NCBI GenBank assembly: GCA_963920525.1
Contig: OY986437.1
Span: 28,088,863-28,152,862, forward strand
Direction of reading: 5' to 3'
Origin: Dichetophora obliterata
Taxonomy: Eukaryota; Arthropoda; Insecta; Diptera; Sciomyzidae
Length of the DNA: 64,000 bases
Below are positions 45,009-56,269 of this stretch, piece by piece. The notes under the pieces are model-generated. The model searched no databases, was not told the origin of the DNA, and was given only the letters and a program-made list of their open reading frames with translations. The number at the start of each line of letters is the position of its first letter. Position 1 is the first letter of the stretch. Made by a program: the position numbers and the translations under genes.

Positions 45009-46113
45009 TATGAAAAAATAAAAAATATGCAGTTCCGAAAATAAAAATACAAAAAAAAAAAAAAAAAAATCGAGAGACGGCAAAGTTTTCTTACTGCTTC
45101 CTTTCGTCAAATATTTCTAGACAATTTGTTGATTGCTATAACAAAATTCAATTTGAAAACCATGAAAAATATATATTTTTTGTTCCTTTAACTATTTCGA
45201 TATTTCTTTTGGTATTGGCAAATATAATAGATTAAAAATTACATTAAAACAATTTGCAAAGCTTGTAAACGTTTACACACGCTCATCGATTATGAGCAGA
45301 AATGTTTATTGTTAGGTATTTGGAGAATAGTATAATTGTCTTGGAATAAACAGAGACAAAGAAAAAGGCTTTCGCATTACAAGACACACAATTATACTTA
45401 GCATAAACATAATCAAACTTTCCTAATAAATGTAAAACAAGTAAATGTAAAGCTAATGAAATGTTAAGAAATAGTTCTTATTTTAATTTTTCTTCCTTTT
45501 GCTAGACTTGTACAATTTGGATAAAGCTCGCATTTAAGCTAAGCTATGATTTAACGATATATAACTTGGCCACAATGAAAAACGTTAAATAGAAAAGACA
45601 TTTAAAACCAACTATTAAAAATTCGTGTTCATATGGAACAGAAAAACATGAATCATCGCTTGTGTTGAATCTTTTATCAAATACTTTGGCAATGTGTAAT
45701 TGTGGTTGTCATTAAAATTTCTTGGCATCAATTTTGTTCTGATGTCTTTCTTTAAACACGACTAACTAATGGAAATTTAGGTAACGTCATAAATGGGCCT
45801 CAGTAAAAGAATGCAATGAAACTACTCATAAACCATAGTTAAGCAATATTAAGCGAAAAAATATTAATATACAGTGTTTTGTGCAAATGTATTTTTTATT
45901 CACAACTATTATTTTCAGTTAATTATTTACCGCCTGACATAAGGTTTGAAGGATGAAGATTTCGAATAGCCAATATGGCTAAACTTAAAATCTTTTTGAA
46001 GACTTATTATTGCATTTTAATCTGCTAAATATTTTAATATAAAAGAAAAAAAAATTCTTTAAAAAAAGCAAAGGGATTATTCTGGATGCTTATAAAATCA
46101 ATTTGCATTACAT

Positions 46114-46543
46114 GAGCCTGTTCTCACGCGCCTTACGTTAGGCGGATCATCGGATTAATTTTGACGTCTACAGGTAAGGTGGGAAGTGGGAAGGTGACAA
46201 GTTACGTGAGGCAGCATTTTCAAAAATTTTAAAAATTTTGCGATTCATTTTGACGTCTGTTACTTTGAAGTTTCATTGTGCCTCATTTTCCTCGTGGTTC
46301 TCTTATGTTTTAGCGCAAATAAATTTTGTTTTGCATTGGTTGGGTTTTCTGTTTGCGTTGCTGTTTAATTTAAGACTTACAAAGTAATGAATTCTCCGAA
46401 ATTTAACACCACATTTATGGACTGTTCTCGGAATGCAAAATAAGGCGGGCTTAAAAAAGTCGGTAGTAAGAACACCTGACAGATGCATAGTGTCAAAATA
46501 ACGCCATTACTCTGCCTTTTTTAAGGCGAGTGAGAACAGGGTC
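46114..46543. mobile_element. MITE with GAGCCTGTTCTCAC ends
   Basis: GAGCCTGTTCTCACGCGCCTTA at the left mirrors TAAGGCGAGTGAGAACAGGGTC at the right. CAT flanks both ends (46111-46113 and 46544-46546), a 3-bp duplication compatible with PIF/Harbinger. 430 bp, non-coding. Confidence 0.65.
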
Positions 46544-46734
46544 CATGATTGTACACTAAAATTTTCAATATTATTGTCACTTTTTAAAAATATCGATAGG
46601 TTTATGAATATCATCTCTAAAAAGCTACGGCTGACATTTGCTAAGTCAAAAGCGTTGACAGCTTCAATTTGAAAGCTGAAAGCTTCCTTCACAACGGGTG
46701 CTTATGAGGAACATAAATAAGTAGTGGTTGGTTC

Positions 46735-48533
46735 CATGGTATAATTATTTGACAAGGTAGTAGCCATGATCATGATAGAATGAGTTGAAGGTAGTATTAA
46801 TCGAGCTGAAACAGCTGTTCAGCGTGGGCATATATTGTCAAAATGAGGTATTGACATTTAACGATGTTGTTTTTCTTAATTAAAAAAGGGATTTTTCTTA
46901 AAAGGGAAATAATAATTTTTAAAACGGCACAATTTTCGGAACATTTAACCTATAGCAAAAATGATATTTTTTATTTTTCATTTTTTCAAAATGAGTATTT
47001 GGAGCTAAAAAAGGTAATAGTGAAAAAATTAAGGGCCGCTCTCAAGTCGTTCATAAATTATATGGGTCCAAAGTTAGAAAAATGGCCTTAAAAACATGTG
47101 ATTTTTTTAAATTTTCCAACAAAAGTAATTTTTATGGATATCAAAAGAAAGGCAATGCAAGTATCTATTCAACGAAGTATTAATTTTGAAAATCCATGCA
47201 TATCCCTTGAAGATATAGCTCTTTTCGGACTAAGAAAATTTTACGTTTGAAGATGTTTTTGTGATATAAAATTTTTGTCCTTGAAATGATCCCAAATTGA
47301 TGTAAAATCGAAGTTTTGACAATAAATAAGTTTAGTGTATAAATAGCATTGTCATTTAGAAAATAAGAACTGTTTTTAAAAATTTCTATATATTTTCTAA
47401 AAATGTTTCAAAGTAATTTATATACGTAATGTTGAGATGAATGAAATAAGTGGAATAGGGGAAAATTTGTTTATATCAAATTTTATTATTTACCTAGTTT
47501 GGGTGTAGCTATCAACAACTCCCTCTTCACCATTATCTAAAGCTATTTAAAAATGCCGAAGGTACTGCTCCTAGCATAAGCCGCGCGCGCTTAGCTTGTG
47601 GATCCCCAGGTGAATTTATGAAGTCACACTTTTTAAAATGTTTTTCGCAGACTTTGGAATGGTCGCACAACGTGACGCCACAGCTTTCAATCCACCATTG
47701 TAGTCAAAAAGGATCTTTTGGAGCTAGGAACAACTTCACATTTTTGTTTTTATTTTTATAGCAGGCTCGACACACAGCACAAACTGTATGGCTTTTGCTA
47801 AGTTTTTCCATTACGTTTATTTTTATTTTAGCACAACACAAAATTTTGCACAACGCGCGAAAGAGCTAATATTTTTCACAATAAGAAAATTCGCAGAAGA
47901 AAAAACGGTGTTGCTGTATAATTTCTTATTGGAAATTGTTGTACAGCTTATGCTTTCTTATAAGAATATGCCTCTTATTAATACTTACCATATTGATTTT
48001 TGTTAGATAGGAATAATCGTCTATGGACATATGTAATAAAATTATAAGCTAAAGCTTCGATAACCCTGCTTAAAAACATAATGAGAACAATATGACGCCA
48101 AAATGCTTGCTTTAAAAACAAAAAATCCCTTATTATTTTTTTTCGGTGTACATCACTTGTTTTTGACATCTTATGCCCACAGCTTGGCAGCGCAGTCGCT
48201 ATTTATAATACCTGGTCATTATATCATGGTAGTAGCGTAGACTGGCTTTTTTCTCACAAGCGGCGATGGGTAGTTGTCAAAATTAGCTGTTTATGCAATT
48301 AATCATAGAAAAGTGAAAAAAAAAATAAGCAACGACTAGAACATAGCTAGTCAATAGCAACAATTTAAAAACATTCCAATAAATTTCGCGAACAAATTTA
48401 ATGAATCAAAGAAAAGTTAAAAATAAGCACAAAGCTAGTCAAAAGCAGCAAACTACAACTCCTTTAGCTGTTTTTGACAACTACCAATTGCCAAAAAACT
48501 GTCACGGCTACCTTGTCAAATAATTTTACCATG
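46735..48533. mobile_element. Large P-like TIR element without transposase
   Basis: CATGGTATAATTATTTGACA ... and the right-end inverted copy ending TTTTACCATG share about 27 bp. These ends resemble those of the MITE at 19371 (CATRGTAAAAYTAGACAAGG). Flanks GTTGGTTC and GTTGGTAA agree at six of eight bases, as expected for an aged 8-bp duplication. About 1.8 kb; no P transposase was recognised inside. Confidence 0.6.
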
Positions 48534-48747
48534 GTTGGTAAAATTGCCCTTCTGGCATATAAAGGAAAAAATTTATAACATCACGAGATTCAGAGCCTAG
48601 TGCAACAGAAATGCAAAAGCATTGCAAGGAATTGTGCCTTTATTAAATAAAACATTCATGACGTTACTTATGTATTTTTTATTTATTTGTATTAATTATG
48701 CATTGCACATGATTTTCGAGATTTTGCACGATGTCGTATCTCTCCAT

Positions 48748-49112
48748 CTACGGATTCACTGCTTGTGTGGCTCTTCTTTCAAGATTCCTGTACAACTCTT
48801 GTAGCGGAGTAAGTACATGTTCTGCGAGTTCTGATTCCAGCCCGGCGCCTTCCTTTGCTAGACCATCTGCCATCTCGTTTCCCTCAATGCCCTGGTAGCT
48901 AGGGACCCAGTAGATGCGCACTCTCTTCGAAGCGCATAGTGCATCTAGTGCATCTCTGCCAGCCAAGACACTTTTGGACTTGATGCTAGCGGAGCGCATG
49001 GATTTGATCGCCGCTTGACTGTCAACGAAAATGTTGATGTAAGAGTGTTGTGTGTCCATGCTGAGCGCTATCTCACCAGCCTTCCTTATGGCAAATATTT
49101 CCGCCTGGAAAC
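48748..49112 (-). pseudogene. LINE RNase H domain fragment
   Basis: The minus strand reads FQAEIFAIRKAGEIALSMDT, then INIFVDSQAAIKSM and WVPSYQGIEGNEMADGLAKE, the retroelement RNase H signature (catalytic E, D and the H/Q-D region, with the usual HxGxxGN His replaced by Tyr-Gln). It stops at VNP. No RT is adjacent; the right end runs into a (GA)n tract. RNase H in non-LTR elements points to the I/Loa/R1-like branches. Confidence 0.85.
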
Positions 49113-49122
49113 GCTATTAGTT

Positions 49123-49123
<1 letters not shown>

Positions 49124-49167
<44 letters not shown>
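49124..49167. repeat. (GA)n microsatellite
   Basis: Uninterrupted GA dinucleotides over about 44 bases. Confidence 0.95.
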
Positions 49168-49169
<2 letters not shown>

Positions 49170-49315
49170 AACAAAAAAAAAAGCTAAAGAAAATAGTCGT
49201 AAGTTTGAAAAACTCAATATGAATACAGAATCATGATTTTACCCTGCAAACATTTGGAAGACGATTGGAAGAGAAGTTGATTTGTCGAAGCACTTGTGAT
49301 TCGCGCAAGGGATCT

Positions 49316-49610
49316 TTGGAAGATGGGTAGCTTTTCAATCGTCCAAGCGATGAGTGCGCGATTCAAGAAAAATTTTCGAAATCTTCCTTCGCTCATTCCG
49401 TCCATCGTTGGCAGATGAATCGCTTTTCAATCGTCCATGAGATGAATGCGCGATTCAATAAAAATCTTCAAAATCTTCTCTCGCTCATTCCGACGATCTT
49501 TGGAAGATGGATCGCTTTTCGATCTCCCAAGCGATGAATGCGCAACACAAGAAAAATCTTTAAAATCTTCCTTCGCTCATTCCGGCGATTGTTGGAAGAT
49601 GGCTTATTAA
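49316..49610. repeat. Tandem repeat of about 95 bp in the outer element
   Basis: Three imperfect units, each with ATCGCTTTTCAATCGTCC-like start, GATGAATGCGCGATTCAA and CTCGCTCATTCCG. Confidence 0.75.
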
Positions 49611-50200
49611 AAAATCTTAAAGATCGATTGTTGGAATATAAAGCAGGCTATTCTAAATACTTATCCACTAAAAATAATCATCGAAAAATTAAAAATTTGT
49701 TTTTGTATTGAATTGCCGCATGGAAACTGAAAATATTCATATCAGCACGATTTTCGGTGGTAGATTTGTTTTTTACCCGATTTGACAAGGAATGTTCCCT
49801 ATAAAACAACTTGTAACGTTCAACAAAGATGCTTCGCAACAAATCGCTGAAGAACCCTAAAAGCGATTCGTGCGCCAATCTTGTTGGCGAATCGCTTAAG
49901 ACTCCTTTTTCCGATTCATGTGAGACTCTTCCCGCGAATTGCTAAAGACTTCTCTTGGCGATTCGTAGGAGACTCTTTGCAGCGGATTGCTTACAAACCC
50001 TTTAGGCGCTTCGTTCGCGAATCTTCCAGGCGAATCACTTAACCCTCATCGGTCCCCTGTATGCGCACGCATACAATTTTGATCTTTAACCTTGAATAAA
50101 ATAAAAACGGTTCAGCGGAATGACCTTGTTTTTTGCAAAGTAGAATTATTTTGCCTGAACAACCAAAAAAACTCGTTATTGAATTTGTATCCTTGCTGTA

Positions 50201-51038
50201 CCCAGTGGGCATTTTAGCTAGCGATACGCAAAAGAATGCATGCTAGTAGTGCTCTTATTGGCGTCAATATACCTTCCATGATCGCTGCATTGATGAGTGC
50301 TTCTGTAAGGCCTACCTTTTGAAGGTTTGAAGTCTTTTCCTGTTATTTTATATAATAAAATTTCTAAAAAATTTTTTAAAAAATTACAAATGATCAGATC
50401 AATTAAAAAAAATCAAATCTTAAAGAAAAAAAAAATATTTGTTTTTTGTCCGAGTTGGGACGCGAACCCAGGTCTACGAAATCTAACACATTGCATATCA
50501 CATTATATGAAAACTTTTATATGGAAGAATTCTAAGTCTTTTCTATTATTTTTGTATGAAGAAATTAACAAAAAAATTCCGAAAAAATTTTTAAATGGAC
50601 AGAAAAATTTGTAAAAAAATATAGAATTTAAAAAAATACAAAAAAAATTTTTTTTGGGCCGAGCTGGGTTGCGAACCCGCGCTCCCGAAAACTTACTTTC
50701 ATTTGTAATGATGCAAAATGAGCTTAAGTTTGTTAACAACTGAGGTGGACGAGTGGGTGAGGTGCCAGACCGCCAGCTGAGAGGACGCTGGTTCAAATCT
50801 GGAATTTATTAAAAGTTTTTTTATTTCAAGTTGATATTTATATTGCTTTTCTTCCTAATGTACATTCTAAGGAAGGGCTTCTAGCATGCTTCTTTAGAGT
50901 CGCGAGAGCGAAAGGCCTAGAAAATTTTCTCGTTTCATATAAAAAAGCTTATGGGCTTGGAAGCGAGCACGGAAGGGCTAAGAAATCCATATGATAGCCT
51001 GCTAGAAGCGCTTCAAAGACCTGCTTTTGCCCACTGGG
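50201..51038. mobile_element. Non-autonomous element with CCCAGTGGGCA ends and tRNA-like modules
   Basis: CCCAGTGGGCA at 50201 and TGCCCACTGGG ending 51038 are inverted, flanked by GTA on both sides (or TA if the ends are extended). The interior holds two tandemly related blocks ending in B-box-like GGGTTCGC sequence on the minus strand (about 50448-50490 and 50655-50690) and one tRNA-like module on the plus strand (50743-50803). No ORF of note. Confidence 0.65.
50743..50803 (+). repeat. tRNA-derived module
   Basis: A-box-like TGGACGAGTGGG and B-box-like GGTTCAAATCT are spaced as in tRNA genes. The acceptor and anticodon stems do not pair well, so it is a tRNA-derived repeat and not a functional tRNA. 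Confidence 0.45.
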
Positions 51039-51258
51039 GTATTTGCCTGTGCACTTATAGTTACGAATCGGTCCCTGTGTATGTGTGCGCATACACATAA
51101 GCAGGTACCTGGAACTGCCGCTTATTTTTGTGTGTGGATTTATAGCACGCTCTTATTTTTCGTTTTATGAAATTCAGTTTGTTCTGGAACACACATAAGT
51201 TAAGTTTGCTTGCGCATTTATTTGAATTTTGGTTGCGTTTCGAAGTATTTGATAAAAA

Positions 51259-54072
51259 ATGGATAGAGTTTTACGTGAAAGAAGGCAGCGATATGAACCA
51301 GAAATGGATTTTGATTTGGAAAGCAAAGCGGGCGAATCTCCGTGCAATAGTGACGATGATTTTGCATTATCAGACGAGGAGAATGATGAAAATGAAGTTA
51401 GCGTGCACTCGGATGAAGACGACACTGAGCCACTTGAGCAAAATTTAACAGAAGAAAATGCAGCAAATCCTGAAAATAAATATTTTTAAAAATAAAAGAA
51501 AATTGAATATTCATCGCAACCATTTAAAATAAATCGAAGAAATTAATTTCGACGTGCAGAAAATTTCACTTCAGGTAAAAACCTACCCTCTTTATTATGG
51601 GTTCATGTTTATTATATGTTTCATTTTTGTTATAATTCAGGTCCAAAAGCATTAGCAGCTGCTACTATAGTTGATGTTTCGTCTGCATTTCACATGTTAC
51701 TTGAACCGATTGAGAATATTATTTTGAACATGACGAATTTATATGGTGTGCGAAAGTACAAAGACGATTGGGAAAACATTGATTTGGACACTCTGCACGC
51801 ATTCTTTGGATTGTTGCTGCTTTCTGGTGTGTATCGTTCATACGGTGAATGTGAAACTGTGGAATGACGAAACTGGTCGGACAATATTTAGAGCAACAAT
51901 GTCTTTGAAAATGTTCAAGCGTATCCATGGTTGCATTCGATTTGATGACCGCGAACAACGTATTTGGCCAACACTGCATTTACAAGTACTTCTGTACGTG
52001 ACAAATTGGCACCGATTCGAAATGTATACGATAAATGGAATTTATCTTTTCATTTGAATGTGTTTACACACCAGGAAAAAACATTGCCGTAGACGAACAG
52101 TTAGTTCCGTGTCGTGGGCGATGTCCGTTTCGTCAGTCTATTCCATCCAAGCCGGCGAAATATGGCATCAAAATTTGGGTGCTATGCGACTCAAAAAGCT
52201 GGTATGCACACAACACACAAATTTATGTTGGTCGGAATCGTAATGCCACTCCTGAACGTAATCTCGGACGGGGTGTTGTTTTGAATTTAGTGGAAGGACT
52301 TTCTGACAGAAATGTAAGGTGTGGCAACTTTTTCACTTCGTATGAATTGGCAGAAGATTTACATAAGAACCGCATGACTATTTTGGGAACAATAAGGAAA
52401 AATAGGACTGAAATTCCTTCAGTTCTACCTCGACATGCGTCAAAAGCCAATTTATCATACAGAAGTTGTATATGAACATAAATAGCAAGCAGTTATGTTG
52501 TCATATGTTCCTCGCCGGTACTGATTTGTGACATTGCTCAGTACATACCACAATATTGTCAGCATAAATGAGAATAGTGAAAAGAAGAAACCTAACATCA
52601 TTGAAGACTACAACAAAACCAAGAGTGGAGTTGATACTATGGATCAGTGTCGGGCAGCTTTGCACACTTGAGATTGTGCTTGTGCCGTAAAATACGTATT
52701 CATCTCACCTACAGACCGATCAAAGCTTCAGTGTTCAAGCGAATGTCAAGCAGATAAGATCTGCGCTTGCGTATTCCTTTAATATATTATATTATATCTG
52801 TGTCGATAAGCAATAATAGCTTAAGTCGATTTAAGACAGAACTGAGTTGTTGATATAGTTGTGTTCCACGTATATATCATTATGAACACACAAAATCTAG
52901 AACTTATAGCATTATTTTAGCCAAAGATATGACGCAAAAACAAAAGACCCTTTCATATAACTTATATGGCGATTGAAAACTTTGAAGCAAGATTTCTAGA
53001 AACTTTGAAATAAGACTTAAGCTGTTATGGCTCATCGACACAGATATAACGTAATATTACACTGTAAAAAATTTAATGCATTCACAATTTTTGGAAGAAT
53101 GTATGAAAAAATTTTTTATTTTAAGAAAATAACGGCAAGGCATGGTATCAAAGAGGTAAAATTAAAAAATTATGCATAACAAGGCATTACGATAATTTGC
53201 ATGGCCAATATAAGGTAATTGTGAGGTATGCTATTGAGAAATTAATTAATTATTTAAAAGCGGCATGTCCGTTAATGAAATCATATAGTGATTATTTCCA
53301 AATACATATAATGAAAGCATCTTACGCTGTCAGCTTAGCATTGGCAAAACACAATGAGCAACATAAGCATAATAAAAAATATATTTGTTTTTTACTACTA
53401 GCAGCCCTTTTTACATTTCCGTCTGCTTATCTGTATTTCACATTATCCGTCTGTCGGTCTGTTTCCTTTTTACATTCCGTTCACTACTTATTAATTTTAT
53501 TTCGCTATACAAATCCGAGCAAAAAAATATATAACATAATGTCTAGTAAGATTTCTGCAAAAAGCGCTTTAGCACTACTTTGTTTTCAGTGTGAGCTTTA
53601 AAGCGCTTATTAATACATGCCCGTCACTGCTATGGATCAAATAGTGGCTACGTACACATGCAAATGAAATGTCAATCGGTGGCCAATGGCAGTATTTTGT
53701 AACATGCTTGCTGTTAGTGCGTTGAATGCATTCGTGACGTTCATTGTATTGTTCCCGAATTGGAAAAATTCGAAAACGAACCATAATATTCGTCGTCGTC
53801 TTTTTATCGAGGAGCTTGGATTGAATCTCGTTGAAAACAGATCACTAAACGTAAAAAACATACTCAAAGTAATGATGCTACCAGTGTTATTCAAAGAATT
53901 CGGGAGATTCGCCATTTACCAAGTAAATCAAAACGACGCCGATGCTACATCTGCACATATAAAAATAACAAAAATCTTTTCGCTACACGCTGTGAAAAGT
54001 GTAGAAATTTCATTTGTGCTGAACATAATTTCAATTTATGCGAAAAAAGTACAAATAATTGCCAAAAGTTAA
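51259..54072 (+). pseudogene. piggyBac transposase, broken
   Basis: An acidic N-terminus (MDRVLRERRQRYEPEMDFDL) is followed, after a possible intron with GT at 51575 and AG before 51642, by PKALAAATIVDVSSAFHMLL, LHAFFGLLLLSGVYRSYGE, IAVDEQLVPCRGRCPFRQ with the first catalytic Asp, IWVLCDSKSWYAH with the second, and RCGNFFTSYELAEDLHKN where the third catalytic Asp (usually DN.FTS) is Gly. The downstream VDTMDQ box is split by a hAT insertion; the C-terminus resumes near 53670 (NRWPMAVFCNM) and ends with a cysteine-rich zinc finger (CYIC ... CEKC ... CAEH). Several frameshifts exist. It cannot be active. Confidence 0.88.
52645..53629. mobile_element. hAT element inserted in the piggyBac transposase
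   Basis: TIRs CAGTGTCGGGCA and TGCCCGTCACTG, with perfect 8-bp duplications CTATGGAT at 52637-52644 and 53630-53637. One duplication copy restores the MDQ codons of the interrupted piggyBac gene, confirming exact insertion. The 985-bp body is mostly non-coding; a stretch with KASYAVSLALAKHNE (about 53310-53355) resembles hAT transposase but is too short to prove. Confidence 0.9.
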
Positions 54073-54657
54073 AAATTAATTTTTTTTTCTAATATATGTA
54101 ATATTCTAATTAATTTCATTCTAAATCTACCTTTATGAAGTTCAAATGTATTAATATGATAGTAAACAATGTAATAAACATAAAAAATCACAAAACATAA
54201 ATGGTTGTTAATTTTTTTAAAGCTTTATTACAATTAAAAATATATTTATGTGTACGTAATCTCGGACGGGGAAACATAATGGTTGTTAATTTTTTTTAAG
54301 CTTTATTACAATTAAAAATATATTTATGTGTATGCGCGTGCATACAATGGGACCGATTAGATGTATTTCTCGAGGGATCGATGAGGGTTAAGACCCCTCT
54401 CGGCGATTCGTTAGCGACTCTTCCCAGCGAATTGCTTTCGAACCCTTTGGGCGTTTCGTTCGTGAATCTTCTTGGCGAATCGCTTTTATGGTCCAGCTGC
54501 TTACAGTCGGCGATACCCGGATGACTCCCAAATGAGCTCGCCGGCGATTGTCTCATCTTCCAAGCGATTCGCTGGCGGCTCTCAGGCAATTGAAAATGTT
54601 TGCAGGGTAAGTCTTATGAACAGGGCTGGCAATTCTAAGTTTAGAATACTTAGAATT

Positions 54658-54686
54658 ACTAATACTAATACTAATACTAATACTAA
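54658..54686. repeat. (ACTAAT)n microsatellite
   Basis: About five copies of the hexamer just outside the outer element. Confidence 0.85.
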
Positions 54687-54689
54687 AAA

Positions 54690-55449
54690 GGTTATAAGGA
54701 CTATTTTCGTAATAAAAAATAAATTTCTTGTGAGTTTACACCATATTTATTTTTCGTGCGGTACTAAATTGTAACCTAATTGTAAATTGTAAATGGAAAT
54801 GGCATATTAAAATGGTTTGTTCTGCATGACAAGCATCTATTATGAAATTTTCCATAGTTACTATGAAGTATACTAATGAATTTTCTCTTTACAAAAACAT
54901 TTTGCATTGTTAACTGAGTCATTGCAAGGAAAAATGGTTTAATCAATTATTATTGTGTGCTTTCTATAGACTCCGAAATTACTGGGCCGATTAACCTGAA
55001 AGAGATTTTTTCAACCCTTAGGTGGTTTAAAAATAAATCTTTGCCACACCCCTTTTTAACGCCCACAAATCAATGCTATATTTCAGAAAGTTTTTTTCGT
55101 ACTATGTTAGACTAAAATTTGGTAATATGTTCGTATGATGACTGTCGGCAACTGTACTGAAAATAGGCGTGGTCGCAATATAGGTACGCCCACTTTTAAG
55201 AGTCAAATCGAGTGTTTGGTAATCATATATTTGACGTCTTCCTTTGATTTCGTTATTGTAGCATTTTGCATTTCTAATATATAGCACAAAATATGTGTAA
55301 GTCGTATGGGAGCTGCCACGCCCACTGGTCCAAAATTTCTGAAATACTTTGTTCTTAAATTTTCTATACCTTAAACATCGAAAACTACTAAAGAATCTAT
55401 GAAATAATTGTCTCCGACTAACTTGTATGAAACAAAACACTGTGCGGCG
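54690..55449. other. Intergenic DNA
   Basis: AT-rich, with CACGCCC phrases (55040-55060, 55185-55195 and 55313) like those in the zinc-finger gene's intron 2. No supported gene. Confidence 0.45.
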
Positions 55450-56260
55450 TCTTTCTATGCAGTGGCATCGCGACACTCCTGGCCGTATCACTAGTTTCGG
55501 CGAGAGCGGCGGTAGCCTGTCACTTCTTCAGAAGCCACACGAATGGAGCGGGAAATGTGTGTCCACTGCGAGCATATATCATCGATTGAAGGAGTGCATT
55601 GAAGCAGGAGTGAGAGTCGAGTGTCAAAAGCTTCGGCTGTCTGTTTTGGTTGCAGCTTGTCGAAGTCTAGCTTTCTCTGTGTAGGGTTGCGTGCATTCTT
55701 AGCTGCGCACAGACGTGTACGGATCTTGGCTGCGAAAAGATAGTGATCCGAGTCAATGTTTGCACTACGGATCGTGCGTATATCCAATAGACTGGAAGAG
55801 TGCGTTCCGTCGATCAAAATGTGATAGATTTGGTTTTTTGATCAGGGGGCATCCAGGTGGACTTATGAATATTGAGATGCTTGAATCTGTTGCTACTTAC
55901 TTCCATTTTTCGTGCTGCGACGAAGCCAATGAGCCTCATTGCGTTATCAGAGGTGTTGTCGGGGGGGGGGGGGGGGCTGAACTTGCCAAATGTTAGACCT
56001 AATATATTTCCATGCCCTCCTTAGCGTTAAAGTTACCAAGCACGATTTTTACGTCGTGACGGGCAGCGTTCGTAAACATTTTCATAACACTCGTACAAAG
56101 TTTGTTTGGTCTTATTCTGTCTTCTGTCGAAGTGTGCGCACATATTAGGGTTTTGTTAAAGAGTTTAGCCTTGATTTGAATTATGGTAAGCCGTTCGTTC
56201 ACGGGTGTGAATCGCAGGACGTGATGACGCACATTGTTTTGATTTCAAACAATCTTGCGC
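55450..56260 (-). pseudogene. RTE-type LINE endonuclease fragment
   Basis: The minus strand reads VLRFTPVNERLTIIQIKAKL, DVKIVLGNFNAKEG (usually GDFNAK, catalytic Asp replaced by Asn), then, past a G16 tract and frameshift, AMRLIGFVAARKMEV and HKSTWMPPDQKT, then after another frameshift SLLDIRTIRSANIDSDHYL. This order matches the C-terminal half of RTE-like endonucleases. No RT follows. It is a disrupted fragment. Confidence 0.85.
55961..55976. repeat. G16 homopolymer
   Basis: Sixteen consecutive G residues inside the RTE fragment. The length may be unreliable in the assembly. Confidence 0.9.
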
Positions 56261-56269
56261 CAAAAATAA

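Larger units (their letters stand above)
44864..48747. other. Intergenic DNA downstream of Ubc10
   Basis: An (AAC)n run at about 44938-44963 and an A-tract at 45051-45069, then AT-rich DNA. Two TIR elements are listed separately (46114 and 46735). No supported gene. Confidence 0.55.
50043..54387. mobile_element. piggyBac element with defective transposase
   Basis: TTAA flanks both ends (50039-50042 and 54388-54391). The termini are CCCTCATCGG and its complement CGATGAGGG, with subterminal TGTATGCGCACGCATACA and TGTATGCGCGTGCATACA in opposite arms. The internal transposase is broken. Two later insertions sit inside: 50201-51038 and a hAT element at 52645-53629. Without them the element is about 2.5 kb, the usual piggyBac size. 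Confidence 0.9.
49241..54608. mobile_element. Outer element of a transposon nest (ACCCTGCAAACATTT ends)
   Basis: ACCCTGCAAACATTT at 49241 and its exact complement AAATGTTTGCAGGGT ending at 54608 frame the block. Excluding the piggyBac insertion, the rest is about 1 kb of tandem repeat-like DNA with GCGATTCG/CGAATCGC motifs on both sides of the insertion (49200-50038 and 54392-54600). No transposase of its own. Target duplication unclear. Confidence 0.65.

Noticed and set aside
50743..50803. Functional tRNA gene
   Set aside because: A- and B-box-like sequences are present, but acceptor and anticodon stems do not pair and it sits in a repeat.
53197..53601. 134-codon ORF in the hAT element as a gene
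   Set aside because: Mostly non-protein-like; only a short segment hints at hAT transposase, too weak to call.
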